Shown here: one piece after another, positions 27,122 through 37,341 of the stretch
Layout: each line of letters begins with the position of its first letter
Position numbering within the stretch: position 1 is the stretch's first letter
Source: Rhodoplanes serenus
GTDB taxonomy: Bacteria; Pseudomonadota; Alphaproteobacteria; Rhizobiales; Xanthobacteraceae
Length of the DNA: 62,442 nucleotides
Reading direction: 5' to 3'
NCBI GenBank assembly: GCA_945893145.1
Contig: CAMDDZ010000028.1
Coordinates: 1-62,442, forward strand
The notes under the pieces: model-generated
Database searches by the model: none
What the model saw: only the letters and a program-made list of their open reading frames with translations
What the model was told of the DNA's origin: nothing
Translations under genes and position numbers: made by a program

Positions 27122-27170
27122 GAGCATGATCTTTTCCGAAAACCGGTATCCACTTTTCGGGATCATGCTC
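27122..27170. repeat. Dispersed intergenic palindrome (GAGCATGATC ... GATCATGCTC)
   Basis: Arms GAGCATGATC and GATCATGCTC enclose a second pair CCGAAAA and TTTTCGG, so the 49-bp unit can fold as a long hairpin. From memory, near-identical units are frequent between genes in Bradyrhizobium, Nitrobacter and relatives. Here it separates two convergent genes and its last base overlaps the nadE stop codon, so it may also end transcription in both directions. Confidence 0.8.
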
Positions 27171-28915
27171 TAGAAATCAAACGCGTCGCTTTTCGCGGCG
27201 GCGGCGCCCTTCTTGAGCAATGATTTGTCCGGCTCCGGCAATGGCGTGCCGGGATCGCGGAAGCGATTGACGATCGGATAGCGGCGGTCGCGGCCGAAGT
27301 TCTTCAACGTCACCTTCACCCCGGGCGCTGCCTGCCGGCGCTTGTATTCGGCGAGGTTGAGCATGCGCTCGACCTTGATGACCGTGTCGCGGTCGAAGCC
27401 CGCCGCGGCGATGGCCGCAATCGGCTCCTCGCGCTCGACCAATCGCTCCAGGATCTGGTCGAGCATGTCGTAGGGCGGCAGCGTGTCCTGGTCTTTCTGG
27501 TTCTCGCGCAGCTCGGCGGTCGGCGCCTTGGTAATGATGTTGTCGGGGATCACCTCGCCGCCCGGACCGAGTGCCCCCTCGGGTTTCCAGTGGTTGCGCA
27601 GATGCGACAACCGATAGACCTCGGTCTTGTAGAGGTCCTTGATCGGATTAAAGCCGCCGTTCATGTCGCCGTAGAGCGTGGCGTAGCCGACCGACATTTC
27701 CGACTTGTTGCCGGTCGTCACCACCATCAAGCCGAACTTGTTGGAGATCGCCATCAGGATGACGCCGCGGGCACGGGCCTGGATGTTCTCTTCGGTGACG
27801 TCGCGGCTCTTGCCCGCAAAGGCCGGCTCGACCGCCTTTTCGAGGCCCAGCACGGCGCTCTCAATCGGCAGCACCTCGTACTGGATGCCGAGCGCCTTCG
27901 CGCATTTCGCCGCATCGGTAAGCGAATCCTGCGAGGTGAAGCGATAGGGCAGCATCACGCAGCGCACGCGCTGCGGCCCGAGCGCGTCGGCCGCCATCGC
28001 GGCGCACAGCGCGGAGTCGATGCCGCCCGACAGGCCCAGCACGACGCCCTTGAAACCATTTTTATCGACGTAATCGCGCAAGCCCAGCACGCAGGCGGCG
28101 TATTCTGCCTTCTCGCCTTCGTCGATCGAAGCCTTCGGGCCGCTGACACAACGCCAGCCCGCCGGCTCGCGCCGCCATTCCGTCAGCTCAACACATTCGG
28201 CGAACGCCGGCATCTGCGCACCCACACTGCGGTCGGCGTTGAGCACGAAGGACGCGCCGTCGAACAGCAGTTCGTCCTGGCCGCCCACCATGTTGAGGTA
28301 GACCAGCGGCAGACCGGACTCGACCACGCGCGCAACCGCGATGTTGAGGCGATGCTCGGTCTTGCCGCGCCAGTACGGTGAGCCGTTCGGCACCAGCAGG
28401 ATTTCGCCGCCGGTTTCACTGAGACACTCCACCACCTCGGCGCCCCAGATGTCCTCGCAGATCGGAATTCCGATCCGCACGCCCTTGATCAGGATCGGTC
28501 CCGGCATCGGACCCGGCGCGAACACCCGCTTTTCGTCGAACACGCCGTAGTTCGGCAGATCGACTTTGAAGCGCAACGCTTCGATCGAGCCGCCCGCGAT
28601 CAGCACATAGGCGTTGTAGAGCTTGCCATCCTCGACCCACGGCGTGCCGACCAGCAGCGCCGGGCCATTGCGGCTTTCACGCGCCAGCGCCTCGACGGCA
28701 CTGCGACAGGCCGCTTGAAATGCCGGCTTGAGCACTAGGTCCTCGGGCGGGTAGCCGGCGATGAACAGCTCGGGAAAAGCCACGACGTCGGCGCCGAGCG
28801 CCGCCGCTCGATCGCGGGCGCGGCGCACCTTGTCGGTGTTGCCCGCAACGTCGCCAACGGTCGAATTGAGCTGCGCCAGCGCGATCTTGAGGTTGTCGGC
28901 GGGGCGCGTGCTCAT
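27170..28915 (-). CDS. nadE: Glutamine-dependent NAD+ synthetase
   Basis: Last step of NAD synthesis, amidating nicotinate adenine dinucleotide with ammonia released from glutamine. The 581-residue protein fuses an N-terminal nitrilase-type glutaminase (Glu in FPELFIAGY, Lys in FDEKRVFAPG, Cys in IPICEDIWG) to a C-terminal synthetase with the ATP loop LGLSGGIDSAL near 300 and the TTGNKSEMSVGY motif. The length and fusion are normal for glutamine-using NadE. Confidence 0.95.
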   Translation of the reverse strand: MSTRPADNLKIALAQLNSTVGDVAGNTDKVRRARDRAAALGADVVAFPELFIAGYPPEDLVLKPAFQAACRSAVEALARESRNGPALLVGTPWVEDGKLYNAYVLIAGGSIEALRFKVDLPNYGVFDEKRVFAPGPMPGPILIKGVRIGIPICEDIWGAEVVECLSETGGEILLVPNGSPYWRGKTEHRLNIAVARVVESGLPLVYLNMVGGQDELLFDGASFVLNADRSVGAQMPAFAECVELTEWRREPAGWRCVSGPKASIDEGEKAEYAACVLGLRDYVDKNGFKGVVLGLSGGIDSALCAAMAADALGPQRVRCVMLPYRFTSQDSLTDAAKCAKALGIQYEVLPIESAVLGLEKAVEPAFAGKSRDVTEENIQARARGVILMAISNKFGLMVVTTGNKSEMSVGYATLYGDMNGGFNPIKDLYKTEVYRLSHLRNHWKPEGALGPGGEVIPDNIITKAPTAELRENQKDQDTLPPYDMLDQILERLVEREEPIAAIAAAGFDRDTVIKVERMLNLAEYKRRQAAPGVKVTLKNFGRDRRYPIVNRFRDPGTPLPEPDKSLLKKGAAAAKSDAFDF

Positions 28916-28984
28916 GCGGATGATTTAGCGCGCCGCGGGCGCAGCGCCAAGGGCAGTAGCGAGGGCGGTCGAAGGCCGCAGCGC

Positions 28985-29974
28985 TCAGCGGCCGCTGTTG
29001 ATATAGGCGTCGAGCTTGAAGTTGGCTTGAATGAAGACGCCCGCGATATCGGTCTTCCAGTTGACCGGCTGCGGCGAGCCGGTACCTGTCGTCACGTGCC
29101 CTTCAAAGTGCGTGTTACCCTTGGTCTCCATGTGCCAGTAGCGGCCGCCGATGCCGAGGCTGATGACCGGCGTCACCTGATAGGACAGCACAGCTTCGAC
29201 GTGATAGCCCCAGCCCGTGCCGTCTTCTGGGACGGGGCCGGTGAAGCTCGATGGGATACGCAGCCAATGCGCGTCCGACCCCTGGAGCCGGACATAGGGC
29301 AAGTAAGCGCCCTCGAGGTTCAGCTTGAAGCGATCAAACGACAGCTCGCCCTCAAGGCCGACCCGAAGCGAGTGCCACCAATTGTTCTGCGTGATCACTA
29401 ATATGTCGGTGATAATTGCCGGATTACACACCGCGAGGTTGCTGGCGGTCTGCGAACAGCCCCTCGCGTTGACCTTTTGATACAGCAGGTGATAGCCGAC
29501 GAACGCGCCGATCTTGAAGTCCGCGCCTTTGACCAGGTTGATGCCGAGATCGATGTTGGCGTAGCCAAGCCCACCGTTCATCTGGTCGCTGGTCGTGCTC
29601 GAATAGGGTGCGATGAAGGGCGGGAAATCTTCGTCCTTGAGCGTGCCGTTGACCAGCGCGCCGCCGCCGGCAAAGCCCTTCACATACCAGCCGTACGAAT
29701 GCTCGAAGCGGCCGAAAATTTCGGCGGCGTGTGAGTTGAGCTTGTCATAGGTCAGCCGCGACACCAGCGCGGAACCTGTTGTATCGAAGAGGTCCTTGCC
29801 GGTCTTGGCCCAGCCGTACCAGTAGCGCACGCCGAGACTGGTCTGATAGCTCGGCACCTCGGGCGAAGCCCACACCGGGCGCCAATCGGCGGCCTGCGAT
29901 GTCGTCGCCGGAAGCCCGCCAGCCGTTGCCGCGAGCGACGCCACGATCCATGCGATTGTTGTTTTGCGCGCCAC
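28985..29974 (-). CDS. Predicted outer-membrane beta-barrel protein
   Basis: A 329-residue exported protein: signal peptide at 1-28 (ending SQA), then alternating aromatic and polar strands throughout (SLGVRYWYGWAKTG, YGWYVKGFAGGG, ISLGIGGRYWHMETKG) and a C-terminal strand ending in a hydrophobic run. This suggests a 10- to 12-stranded barrel, with some resemblance to omptin-like or opacity-type porins. I cannot place it in a named family or assign a function. Two cysteines near 175 and 184 could form a loop disulfide. Confidence 0.7.
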   Translation of the reverse strand: MARKTTIAWIVASLAATAGGLPATTSQAADWRPVWASPEVPSYQTSLGVRYWYGWAKTGKDLFDTTGSALVSRLTYDKLNSHAAEIFGRFEHSYGWYVKGFAGGGALVNGTLKDEDFPPFIAPYSSTTSDQMNGGLGYANIDLGINLVKGADFKIGAFVGYHLLYQKVNARGCSQTASNLAVCNPAIITDILVITQNNWWHSLRVGLEGELSFDRFKLNLEGAYLPYVRLQGSDAHWLRIPSSFTGPVPEDGTGWGYHVEAVLSYQVTPVISLGIGGRYWHMETKGNTHFEGHVTTGTGSPQPVNWKTDIAGVFIQANFKLDAYINSGR

Positions 29975-30257
29975 GAACCATCCCCCTGCCGTGAACGCAT
30001 CGAATTTGAATTGAAACGTTTGCGATTCATTGCCTGTGCGGCGTCACAATTCGCCGCCCGTCGCGCCAGCGTTAACAGCCGCCAAATCGGAACCTCGCCA
30101 TTAGGAGCTTGTTAGCCGTGTGGCAACGGGAATGCCCGTGTTTCCGCGCAAATTGCGCGCTACGCGTGGCCCGACATGGCCGTGCTGGGCAGGCGGCGGC
30201 GATACGGTCGATTAACGTAAAGAAAAATGCGAAGCGCCGTCCACATTCTGACGGCCA

Positions 30258-30611
30258 TCACAGCAGGCCGAAACGCTCCGCCAACGCCAGCAGCCACACC
30301 AGCGCGGCCATGAGCAGCGAAATGCCAACCGCGGCCGACCCCATGTCCTTAATCCGGCCAATGCCGGGGTGCCGTCCTGGCGTAACGTGGTCGGCGAGCT
30401 TCTCCACCGCGGTGTTGAGCAGTTCGACCACCATCACAAACAAGATGACGGCGATCAGCGCCAAGCGCCGCCAATTATCGAGACCGACAAAATAGGCAAC
30501 GGGCACCGCCACGAGCAGGACGATCAGCTCTTGCCGAAACGCCTCTTCGCTGCGGGCCGCAGCCAGCAGGCCATTCCAAGTGTTGCGGCAGGCGAAGATG
30601 AGACGTTTCAC
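30258..30611 (-). CDS. dgkA: Diacylglycerol kinase (prokaryotic, integral membrane)
   Basis: Small inner-membrane kinase that recycles diacylglycerol to phosphatidate. The 117 residues show the N-terminal amphipathic helix with NTWNGLLAAARSEEAFRQEL, three membrane helices, and the catalytic signature VVELLNTAVEKLADHV, then KDMGSAAVGISL. The GTG at 30611 gives the normal family length; the longer upstream reading adds 43 residues with no family match. A lone gene, facing away from the gene at 30820. Confidence 0.93.
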   Translation of the reverse strand: MKRLIFACRNTWNGLLAAARSEEAFRQELIVLLVAVPVAYFVGLDNWRRLALIAVILFVMVVELLNTAVEKLADHVTPGRHPGIGRIKDMGSAAVGISLLMAALVWLLALAERFGLL

Positions 30612-30819
30612 GTCCGCGGAACGCCAGCAACCGCTACCAACCCGCGGCACGCCATGGACGCTTCCCCCCGCTCGGATTGACGCGACGCGAGGCCGGACGC
30701 GCCGAGCTCGCGCTGGCCTTGGCGGCGAAACTATCATCAAGCCCCATCAGTGTCACAAGACCCGCACGTGGTGCTGACAACCCCTTGCCGGGTGGACCCG
30801 CAATGTTATCGTTGCCCGC

Positions 30820-33018
30820 ATGTGCGGGTGGTGGGTACGTCTGAGGCCAGTGCTGTTTTTGCTTGCGCTTGCGCCGACGGTCGTTGCGACCGCAATCCAC
30901 GCGCAAGCCCCCGCCCCAACCCCGCCGCCCCGGACGCTCGAAGACCGCGTGCTCACGCCGCAGCAATCCGATCATCTCATGGACGAGATGAACACGGCGA
31001 GCGGCTCGCGTTTGTATGAAGGTCTGTGTGTTCGAGTGAAGGATTACGTCGCGAAAAAGGGTGCGGTGAATGACCCGCTCCTCTCGCGCTCTCCTTTCAA
31101 GACCACCATCGGAGCAGAAGTTCTGCGCTCCGTGTTCGAATATTGCAGCACCGGCCGTTTCAGCCTGACTTTTTATGATGGAAAGACGGGACATTGCGAA
31201 TTCAAAGCCCCGCTATTGCCAGCACACGTGGAATTAATCGAACACCTTCTGTTCGTGCGCTCTCACGACGTCGAAACGATCGGACTCGGATGCATCACGA
31301 CGGCGAGTAAGATTTCGCTCCTCAAAGCAACCGCCCATACGATCTTCATAAACGACAGCGAATTGAACGGCGGCCTGGAAATCTCCGGAGGCACGCTGAC
31401 CTACAAACTCGAGCTTTATGGCACCACTGTTGGAGGCGGCACCAAGATCGAAAGCATGTCAATCGGCTCTACAATCGATATCTCGCAGTCAACCTTCAAT
31501 TCTCCAGACAAGGATAAACCCGCGCTCACCATCATTGCCTCCACAATCGGAGCGATATGGCTTCGCAAAGTCGAGATCAACGGACTGGCGTTCATCGATG
31601 CCAATCAGATCAAGGGCAATTTGGTGGTCGGTGTCGAGCGCCGAGCACCGAGCGACCCACAGAACGTCGGCGTCGCAGGCAACCTCGAAATAACCCACAA
31701 CGACATCAAAGGTGACCTGAGCATCATAAACACCAAGGTCGGCCGCAAATTGGACTTGCGCGGCAATGTCATCGAGCGTGGATTGTATGTTTACGATCAC
31801 ACGACAGTGGCCCGCGGATTCGAATTTGGCAGCCGAGCCGGCACGCTCGAGATTTACGGCATTAATGTAACTGGGCCCGCCGAAGCGACAGGGTTGAGGA
31901 TCGCGGAGACGGCTTATATCGGCCGGAACACCGACGGCATGATGCGCGTCGGAGCGGTATTTTCGCAGGGTTTATTTATAAAGAATCTGAAGGCAGGCGG
32001 CTTGAGCATGCTGAATGTCGAGGCAAGCCAGATCGCGCTCACCACGATGACAGTCGGCGCTGTGAGCATTGCCGATTCGGAGGCTGGAAAAGGAATTTTT
32101 GCCGGCGACTCGCGGCTCAGCACCTTCGACATTCGAAATACATCCATGCGCAGCTTCGATTGTTCGGACTGCGAGATATCGCAGTACCTGATGCTGGCGG
32201 GGCGGTTCTCGGGGCCCGTAAACCTGCGCGGCGCCCAAATCCGTTCCAGCCTGATATTTGGCGATGACAGGGATTCCCCGGTCTGGGAATCCGGCTCCGA
32301 GCTCGATATCCGCAACATCCAGGTTGAAAATATCGAAGTGGATTACTGTGACCTCCTCGTCAAGCCAAACCCCACCGCCTGCGTAGGTCCCATCGTGCCG
32401 ACCTACATCCTCGGCGCCCGTTTCAGGAACCTCGTGCCGGGGCGCCGTTCTGACGCGAAGGCCATGACCAGCGGAATGCTTGATCAGGAGATCCGAAAGA
32501 TCATCGACTGGATCAAGAAAAGCCGCGGCAGCGAGCAATTCCATCCGCAGCCCTACGATCTTATCGCCGACGCCATGGACCGCGCTGGCCGCCATCGCCC
32601 CGCGACCGAGGTACGGATCGCCAAGCTCGACGACGATTACAGCACCGGCAATTATTCGTGGTTCATGCGCGCGGTGGCGCGGCTCGCCGGAGTGCTGACC
32701 GGCTATGGCTACCACAACGAACGTAGCGTCTGGGCCTTTGCGGCTCTCGTCCTCGTCGGCATCGGGGTGTTTCTGTTCGGCCGGCAGATCAGCCCGGTGC
32801 AACTACGCAGGTTGAGCTGGACCGGCTGGATGAACGTCACGTGGTATGCGTTCTGGTATTCGATCGACCGCGCGGTGCCGCCGCTGCACATCGACGACGC
32901 GATGGGACAATATTCGGTGCTCACGCCCGGCGCGCGGGCGTACTTCTATTTCCACCGCGGCTTAGGGATGATCATCCTGTCGTTCTTCGTCGCGGGCATT
33001 ACGGGCCTGTTCAAGTAG
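30820..33018 (+). CDS. Large envelope protein: beta-helix ectodomain plus C-terminal membrane/pore-like tail
   Basis: A 732-residue protein I cannot name. Residues 1-28 are a signal sequence; 30-150 a mixed domain with a few Cys; 160-510 a long run of short beta-strand repeats (NLEITHNDIKGDLSI, GRKLDLRGNVIERGLYV, and similar) with the look of a beta-helix of the pentapeptide/bactofilin kind. Around 560-610 a helical linker reads HPQPYDLIADAMDRAGRHR, a motif shared with membrane-bound pentapeptide-repeat proteins. Helices follow at about 637-654 and 712-731, separated by an amphipathic re-entrant-like segment (WYAFWYSIDRAVPPL), giving a shape like the pore domain of simple ion channels. Codon use differs little from neighbours except for more A/T in the repeats. 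Function is unknown. Confidence 0.75.
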   Translation: MCGWWVRLRPVLFLLALAPTVVATAIHAQAPAPTPPPRTLEDRVLTPQQSDHLMDEMNTASGSRLYEGLCVRVKDYVAKKGAVNDPLLSRSPFKTTIGAEVLRSVFEYCSTGRFSLTFYDGKTGHCEFKAPLLPAHVELIEHLLFVRSHDVETIGLGCITTASKISLLKATAHTIFINDSELNGGLEISGGTLTYKLELYGTTVGGGTKIESMSIGSTIDISQSTFNSPDKDKPALTIIASTIGAIWLRKVEINGLAFIDANQIKGNLVVGVERRAPSDPQNVGVAGNLEITHNDIKGDLSIINTKVGRKLDLRGNVIERGLYVYDHTTVARGFEFGSRAGTLEIYGINVTGPAEATGLRIAETAYIGRNTDGMMRVGAVFSQGLFIKNLKAGGLSMLNVEASQIALTTMTVGAVSIADSEAGKGIFAGDSRLSTFDIRNTSMRSFDCSDCEISQYLMLAGRFSGPVNLRGAQIRSSLIFGDDRDSPVWESGSELDIRNIQVENIEVDYCDLLVKPNPTACVGPIVPTYILGARFRNLVPGRRSDAKAMTSGMLDQEIRKIIDWIKKSRGSEQFHPQPYDLIADAMDRAGRHRPATEVRIAKLDDDYSTGNYSWFMRAVARLAGVLTGYGYHNERSVWAFAALVLVGIGVFLFGRQISPVQLRRLSWTGWMNVTWYAFWYSIDRAVPPLHIDDAMGQYSVLTPGARAYFYFHRGLGMIILSFFVAGITGLFK

Positions 33019-33041
33019 GACCGGGCCGCGCGAAGTCTGCC

Positions 33042-34442
33042 TTACAATCCCGACACGGCGGGCAGCGGCTTCGCCTTGCCGGCACGCTCGGCCTTGAGCA
33101 GATCGGCGATCAGGAACGCCAGTTCGATCGCCTGCTCGGCGTTGAGCCGCGGATCGCAGAGCGTGTGATAACGCGCGTTGAGCCCTTCGTCGGTGATCGC
33201 GTGGGCGCCACCGGTGCATTCGGTGACGTGCTGGCCGGTCATTTCCAGATGCACGCCGCCCGCATGGGTGCCCTCCGCGGCGTGAACCGCGAAGAACGAT
33301 TTGACCTCTTTCAGGATCAAGTCGAACGGCCGGGTTTTGTAACCGCTCTTCGACGTGATCGTATTGCCGTGCATCGGATCGCACGACCACACCACCGCCC
33401 TGCCCTCGCGCTTGACCGCGCGGATCATCGCCGGCAGCAGATCGCCAACCTTGTCGGCGCCGAGCCGGACGATCAGCGTGAGGCGGCCGGCCTCGTTGCC
33501 CGGGTCGAGGACATCGATCAGCCGCAGCAGTTCATCCGCTTTGGATGACGGCCCGCATTTGAGCCCCAGCGGATTCATGATGCCGCGGCAGAACTCGATG
33601 TGGGCGTGGTCGGGCTGGCGGGTGCGGTCGCCGATCCAGACCATGTGTGCGGAGGTCGCGCAGTATGTGCCGGGATGGGTCGAGTCCTCGCGCGTCAGCG
33701 CCTGCTCGAAGCCAAGCAGCAGCGCCTCGTGGCTGGTGTAGAAGTCGGTGCTCTTGAGCTCCGGATGTCTTTCGAGGTCCAACCCGCAGGCCTGCATGAA
33801 GGCCAGCGCCTCGGAAATCCGGTCGGCCAACTCCAGATAACGCTGGCTCGCCTTCGGATCGAGATCGAGCATCCATTGGTGGACACGGCCGAGGCTGGCG
33901 TAACCGCCGTGCGTCAGCGCGCGAATAAGATTGAGCGTCGAGGCCGAATGCCGATAGGCCTCGATCAAGCGCGCCGGATCGGGCGTGCGCGCCTGCGTGG
34001 TGAACTCAGGCCCGTTGATGATGTCGCCGCGATAGCTCGGCAGCTCCTGGCCGTTCTTCTTCTCGGTCGGCGACGACCGCGGCTTGGCGAACTGGCCGGC
34101 GATGCGGCCGACCTTCACCACCGGCACCGCAGCCGCGTAGGTCAGCACCACCGCCATTTGCAGGAACACGCGCAGGAAGTCGCGGATGTTGTTAGCGCTG
34201 AGATTGTTGGCGCTCGGGTCGGTGAAGCTCTCGGCGCAGTCGCCGCCTTGCAGCAGGAAACCTTCGCCGCTGGCGACGCGGCCCAACGCCGTTTTGAGAT
34301 TGCGCGCTTCGCCGGCAAAAACGAGCGGCGGATAATTGCCGAGCTGGCGCTCGACTGTCTCAAGCGCCTTGGCGTCCGGGTACTCCGGCACCTGGACGAT
34401 CGGTTTCTTGCGCCAACTCTCGCGCGTCCAACGCTCGGCCAC
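33042..34442 (-). CDS. Class II (plant-type) 3-deoxy-7-phosphoheptulonate synthase
   Basis: First step of the shikimate pathway: phosphoenolpyruvate plus erythrose 4-phosphate give DAHP. The 466 residues contain the class II signatures [11 protein letters not shown] near 80, [13 protein letters not shown] near 127, [14 protein letters not shown] near 280 and [12 protein letters not shown] near 355. Class II enzymes have no sequence similarity to E. coli AroF/G/H and often sense aromatic amino acids. It is the last gene of the run rpiA - DUF2059 - gor - DAHP synthase. Confidence 0.95.
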   Translation of the reverse strand: MAERWTRESWRKKPIVQVPEYPDAKALETVERQLGNYPPLVFAGEARNLKTALGRVASGEGFLLQGGDCAESFTDPSANNLSANNIRDFLRVFLQMAVVLTYAAAVPVVKVGRIAGQFAKPRSSPTEKKNGQELPSYRGDIINGPEFTTQARTPDPARLIEAYRHSASTLNLIRALTHGGYASLGRVHQWMLDLDPKASQRYLELADRISEALAFMQACGLDLERHPELKSTDFYTSHEALLLGFEQALTREDSTHPGTYCATSAHMVWIGDRTRQPDHAHIEFCRGIMNPLGLKCGPSSKADELLRLIDVLDPGNEAGRLTLIVRLGADKVGDLLPAMIRAVKREGRAVVWSCDPMHGNTITSKSGYKTRPFDLILKEVKSFFAVHAAEGTHAGGVHLEMTGQHVTECTGGAHAITDEGLNARYHTLCDPRLNAEQAIELAFLIADLLKAERAGKAKPLPAVSGL

Positions 34443-34552
34443 GACGCGTCACTCCACTGTTCGATTTCGCTGGGCTTATAACGACAGAAGGGCGCAAACG
34501 CCAGTGCGCCGGCGGCGCCTGGATTGTCGCACCAAGGCATTGAAAGGATAAG

Positions 34553-35935
34553 CTATTCCGCCGCCTGCCGGACGTAGGAGCCGGCCTTCTCGCGCATCGT
34601 GACGAGCTCTTCGGCAGCCGTCGGATGTACCGCCATGGTGGCGTCGAAGTCGGCCTTGGTGGCCTTCATACGAACCGCGATGCCGATCAGCTGGATCATC
34701 TCGCCGGCGTCCGGCCCCACGATGTGGCAGCCGACCAGACGATCGGTCGAGCCGTCCACCACGAGTTTCATGAAGGTGCGGGTGTCGCGGCCGGCCAGCG
34801 TCGCTTTCATCGGCCGGAACGATGTCTTGTAGATATCGACCTTGTCGAGCTGCTTGCACGCCTCAGCTTGGGTCAAGCCGATCACGCCGCATTCCGGTTC
34901 GGAGAACACCGCGGTCGGCACGTTGGTGTGATCGACCTTGATGGACTTAGCCCCAAACACCGTATCGGCGAAAGCGTGACCCTCGCGAATTGCGACCGGC
35001 GTGAGAGCAATCCGGTCGGTGACGTCACCGACCGCGTAGATGTGCGGCACCGAGGTCTGCGAGAATTCGTTGACCTCGATCGCGCCCTTCTCATTGAGCT
35101 TCACGCCGGCGGTTTCGAGACCCAAGCCCGCGACGTTGGGCCTCCGGCCGGTCGCAAACATCACGCGATCGGCCATCACGTCGTCGTGGCCGGACAACTC
35201 GACGCAAAGCCCGTGATCGACCTGCTCGATCGCCTCGACGATCTTCTTGGTGACGATCTTGATGCCGCGCTTTTCCATCTCGGCGCGAAGATGCGTCCGC
35301 AGGTCCTCGTCGAAGCCGCGCAAGATATTGTCGCCGCGATAGACCAGCGTCACCTCGGAGCCGAGCCCGTTAAAGATGCTGGCGAACTCGACCGCGATGT
35401 AGCCGCCACCCTGGATCACGATGCGCTTGGGCAGTTCCTTCAGGTGGAAGGCTTCGTTCGACGAGATGACGTGCTGATGGCCCTCGATGTCCTTGCCGAG
35501 CGACGGCGCGCCGCCAGTCGCGATCAGAATGTGCTTGGCGTGCACCGTCTGGCCGGTCGCCACGAGTTTGACGGTGTGCGCGTCGACGAGGACGGCGCGG
35601 CTTTTGACGATCGCGACCTTGGCGCGTTCCAAGTTTGTCGTGTAGGCCGCTTCAAGACGCGCGATCTCACGGTCCTTGTTGGCGATCAGCGTTGCCCAAT
35701 TGAAGGTCGGCTCCGGCACGGTCCAGCCATAGCCCGCCGCATCCTCGAACTCGTCGGCAAACCGCGCGGCATAAACCAGGAGCTTCTTCGGCACGCAGCC
35801 GCGGATCACGCAGGTGCCGCCGACGCGGTACTCCTCGGCGATCATCACCTTGGCGCCATAGCCCGAGGCGATCCGGGCGGCGCGCACGCCGCCGGACCCC
35901 GCCCCGATCACGAAAAGATCGACCGCGTCAGCCAT
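34553..35935 (-). CDS. gor: Glutathione-disulfide reductase
   Basis: NADPH-dependent flavoenzyme that keeps glutathione reduced. The 460-residue protein has the FAD loop GAGSGGVRAARIA, the redox-active disulfide in GGTCVIRGCVPKKL, the NADP loop IQGGGYIAVEFASIF and the C-terminal VHPTAAEELVTMR with the catalytic His of the partner subunit. Gor rather than lipoamide dehydrogenase is supported by the VIRGCVPKKLLVYA form. It is 32 bp downstream of the DUF2059 gene. Confidence 0.93.
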   Translation of the reverse strand: MADAVDLFVIGAGSGGVRAARIASGYGAKVMIAEEYRVGGTCVIRGCVPKKLLVYAARFADEFEDAAGYGWTVPEPTFNWATLIANKDREIARLEAAYTTNLERAKVAIVKSRAVLVDAHTVKLVATGQTVHAKHILIATGGAPSLGKDIEGHQHVISSNEAFHLKELPKRIVIQGGGYIAVEFASIFNGLGSEVTLVYRGDNILRGFDEDLRTHLRAEMEKRGIKIVTKKIVEAIEQVDHGLCVELSGHDDVMADRVMFATGRRPNVAGLGLETAGVKLNEKGAIEVNEFSQTSVPHIYAVGDVTDRIALTPVAIREGHAFADTVFGAKSIKVDHTNVPTAVFSEPECGVIGLTQAEACKQLDKVDIYKTSFRPMKATLAGRDTRTFMKLVVDGSTDRLVGCHIVGPDAGEMIQLIGIAVRMKATKADFDATMAVHPTAAEELVTMREKAGSYVRQAAE

Positions 35936-35967
35936 ACGCGCCTCCAGATGGTCCGGTGAGCGCGCCG

Positions 35968-36474
35968 TTACAGATTGTGACCCTTGGCCTTCATGCCGGC
36001 GCGAATCTTGGTGAGCACTTCGGTTGAATACTTCTCGGCCAGCGCATTCACCCGCTTGGTCATGTCATCGAGCGCCTTCGGTTCGCCGATGGTCAGTTTT
36101 TTGCCGAGAGGGCTCTTGTAGAAGGCGACCGCATCCTTGAGCTCTTGCTCGGTGAACTGGCTGGCGTAGGCGCGCGCCATCTCGGTTTGAATTTCAGTCT
36201 TGCGCGGCGCCATTTCGGCCCGGATTCTGGTGGTCACGTCATTCAAATCCTTCGACATCATCGGATTGGTCTGCAGCAGAATGCCTTTGTGGTATTCGAT
36301 CGCTCCATCGATCATCGGATCGAAAGCGTTCAGCGAACCCTTCAGTTGAAGGAGTTCCATTGCCAATGCGGTTTGGGCCGCCGATGGCTGCTGTTGCGCC
36401 CGCGCGTCCTGTCCCCACACCAGGCAAGCAATGGCCGCAGCGCAGATGGCGCGGCTGAAATAACGAACGATCAT
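35968..36474 (-). CDS. DUF2059-domain exported protein
   Basis: A 168-residue periplasmic protein. It has a signal peptide (1-26, ending ARA) and the DUF2059 helical region (about 85-160): YASQFTEQELKDAVAFYKSPLGKKL is the core motif of the family. The role is unknown. The ATG at 36474 follows AAGGAGTGA; the longer frame upstream overlaps rpiA and was rejected. It lies between rpiA and gor. Confidence 0.88.
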   Translation of the reverse strand: MIVRYFSRAICAAAIACLVWGQDARAQQQPSAAQTALAMELLQLKGSLNAFDPMIDGAIEYHKGILLQTNPMMSKDLNDVTTRIRAEMAPRKTEIQTEMARAYASQFTEQELKDAVAFYKSPLGKKLTIGEPKALDDMTKRVNALAEKYSTEVLTKIRAGMKAKGHNL

Positions 36475-36509
36475 GGTCGTATCACTCCTTGTGGACGGTG
36501 AATTCGCGG

Positions 36510-37208
36510 TTATCGACGTTCGACGACACGGACACCCGCTGGTCCGGCGAGTATGGCCGCTTGCGCAAGCCCGATAAAGAGCCCGTGCTCGACCACGCCC
36601 GGAATGGCGTTGAGCCGGTCGGCCAAGGATTTTGGATCGGCGATCTGGCCCGGTGCGGCATCGAGGATCCAGTGACCGCCATCCGTGACGAAAGCATGAC
36701 CATCCCGGCCTTGCCGCAATGTCGCGGACCCAGGCGCTCCACAGGCAGCGGCCGCGGCCTCGACCGCACGCTGTGTCGAGGCAAGCCCGAACGGCACCAC
36801 TTCGACCGGCAGCCGGAAGCGGCCCAGCCGCGGCACCCATTTGGCCTCGTCCGCAATGACAATCATGCGGCTTGAGGCGGCGGCCACGATCTTCTCGCGC
36901 AGCAGCGCGCCGCCGCCGCCCTTGATGAGGCTCAAATCCGGCGCGATCTCGTCGGCGCCATCCACCGTCAGATCGAGCGCCGGTGTTTCATCCAGCGTCG
37001 TCAACGGCACGCCAAGACGTTCAGCCTGAGCGCGCGTCGCTTCCGAGGTCGGCACGCCGATGACATCGAGGCCCGCGCGCACGCGCTCGGCCAGGAGATC
37101 GACGAAGTGCTTGGCGGTCGAACCGGTGCCGAGACCAAGCCGCATTCCAGGCCGCACCCATTCGAGCGCACGCGCGGCGGCTTGACGTTTCAGCTCTTCG
37201 ATGTCCAT
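36510..37208 (-). CDS. rpiA: Ribose-5-phosphate isomerase A
   Basis: Interconverts ribose 5-phosphate and ribulose 5-phosphate in the pentose phosphate pathway. The 232 residues show the phosphate loop [15 protein letters not shown], the [20 protein letters not shown] active-site segment with the catalytic Asp and Lys, and the GNH-type end ([13 protein letters not shown]). Full family length. First gene of the run leading through DUF2059 and gor to DAHP synthase; gor uses the NADPH that this pathway makes. Confidence 0.95.
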   Translation of the reverse strand: MDIEELKRQAAARALEWVRPGMRLGLGTGSTAKHFVDLLAERVRAGLDVIGVPTSEATRAQAERLGVPLTTLDETPALDLTVDGADEIAPDLSLIKGGGGALLREKIVAAASSRMIVIADEAKWVPRLGRFRLPVEVVPFGLASTQRAVEAAAAACGAPGSATLRQGRDGHAFVTDGGHWILDAAPGQIADPKSLADRLNAIPGVVEHGLFIGLAQAAILAGPAGVRVVERR

Positions 37209-37341
37209 GAGTGCGCCGTACGTCCCGTATCCGGCTCAACTGTCTATCCGCGTTGCGCCCTTCAAGATAGCCGAAAACGCATGTCTGGATTGACCCAGAT
37301 TCGACCAACCCTGTCAGAACCAACCGAGGTCTGAGCTAACC

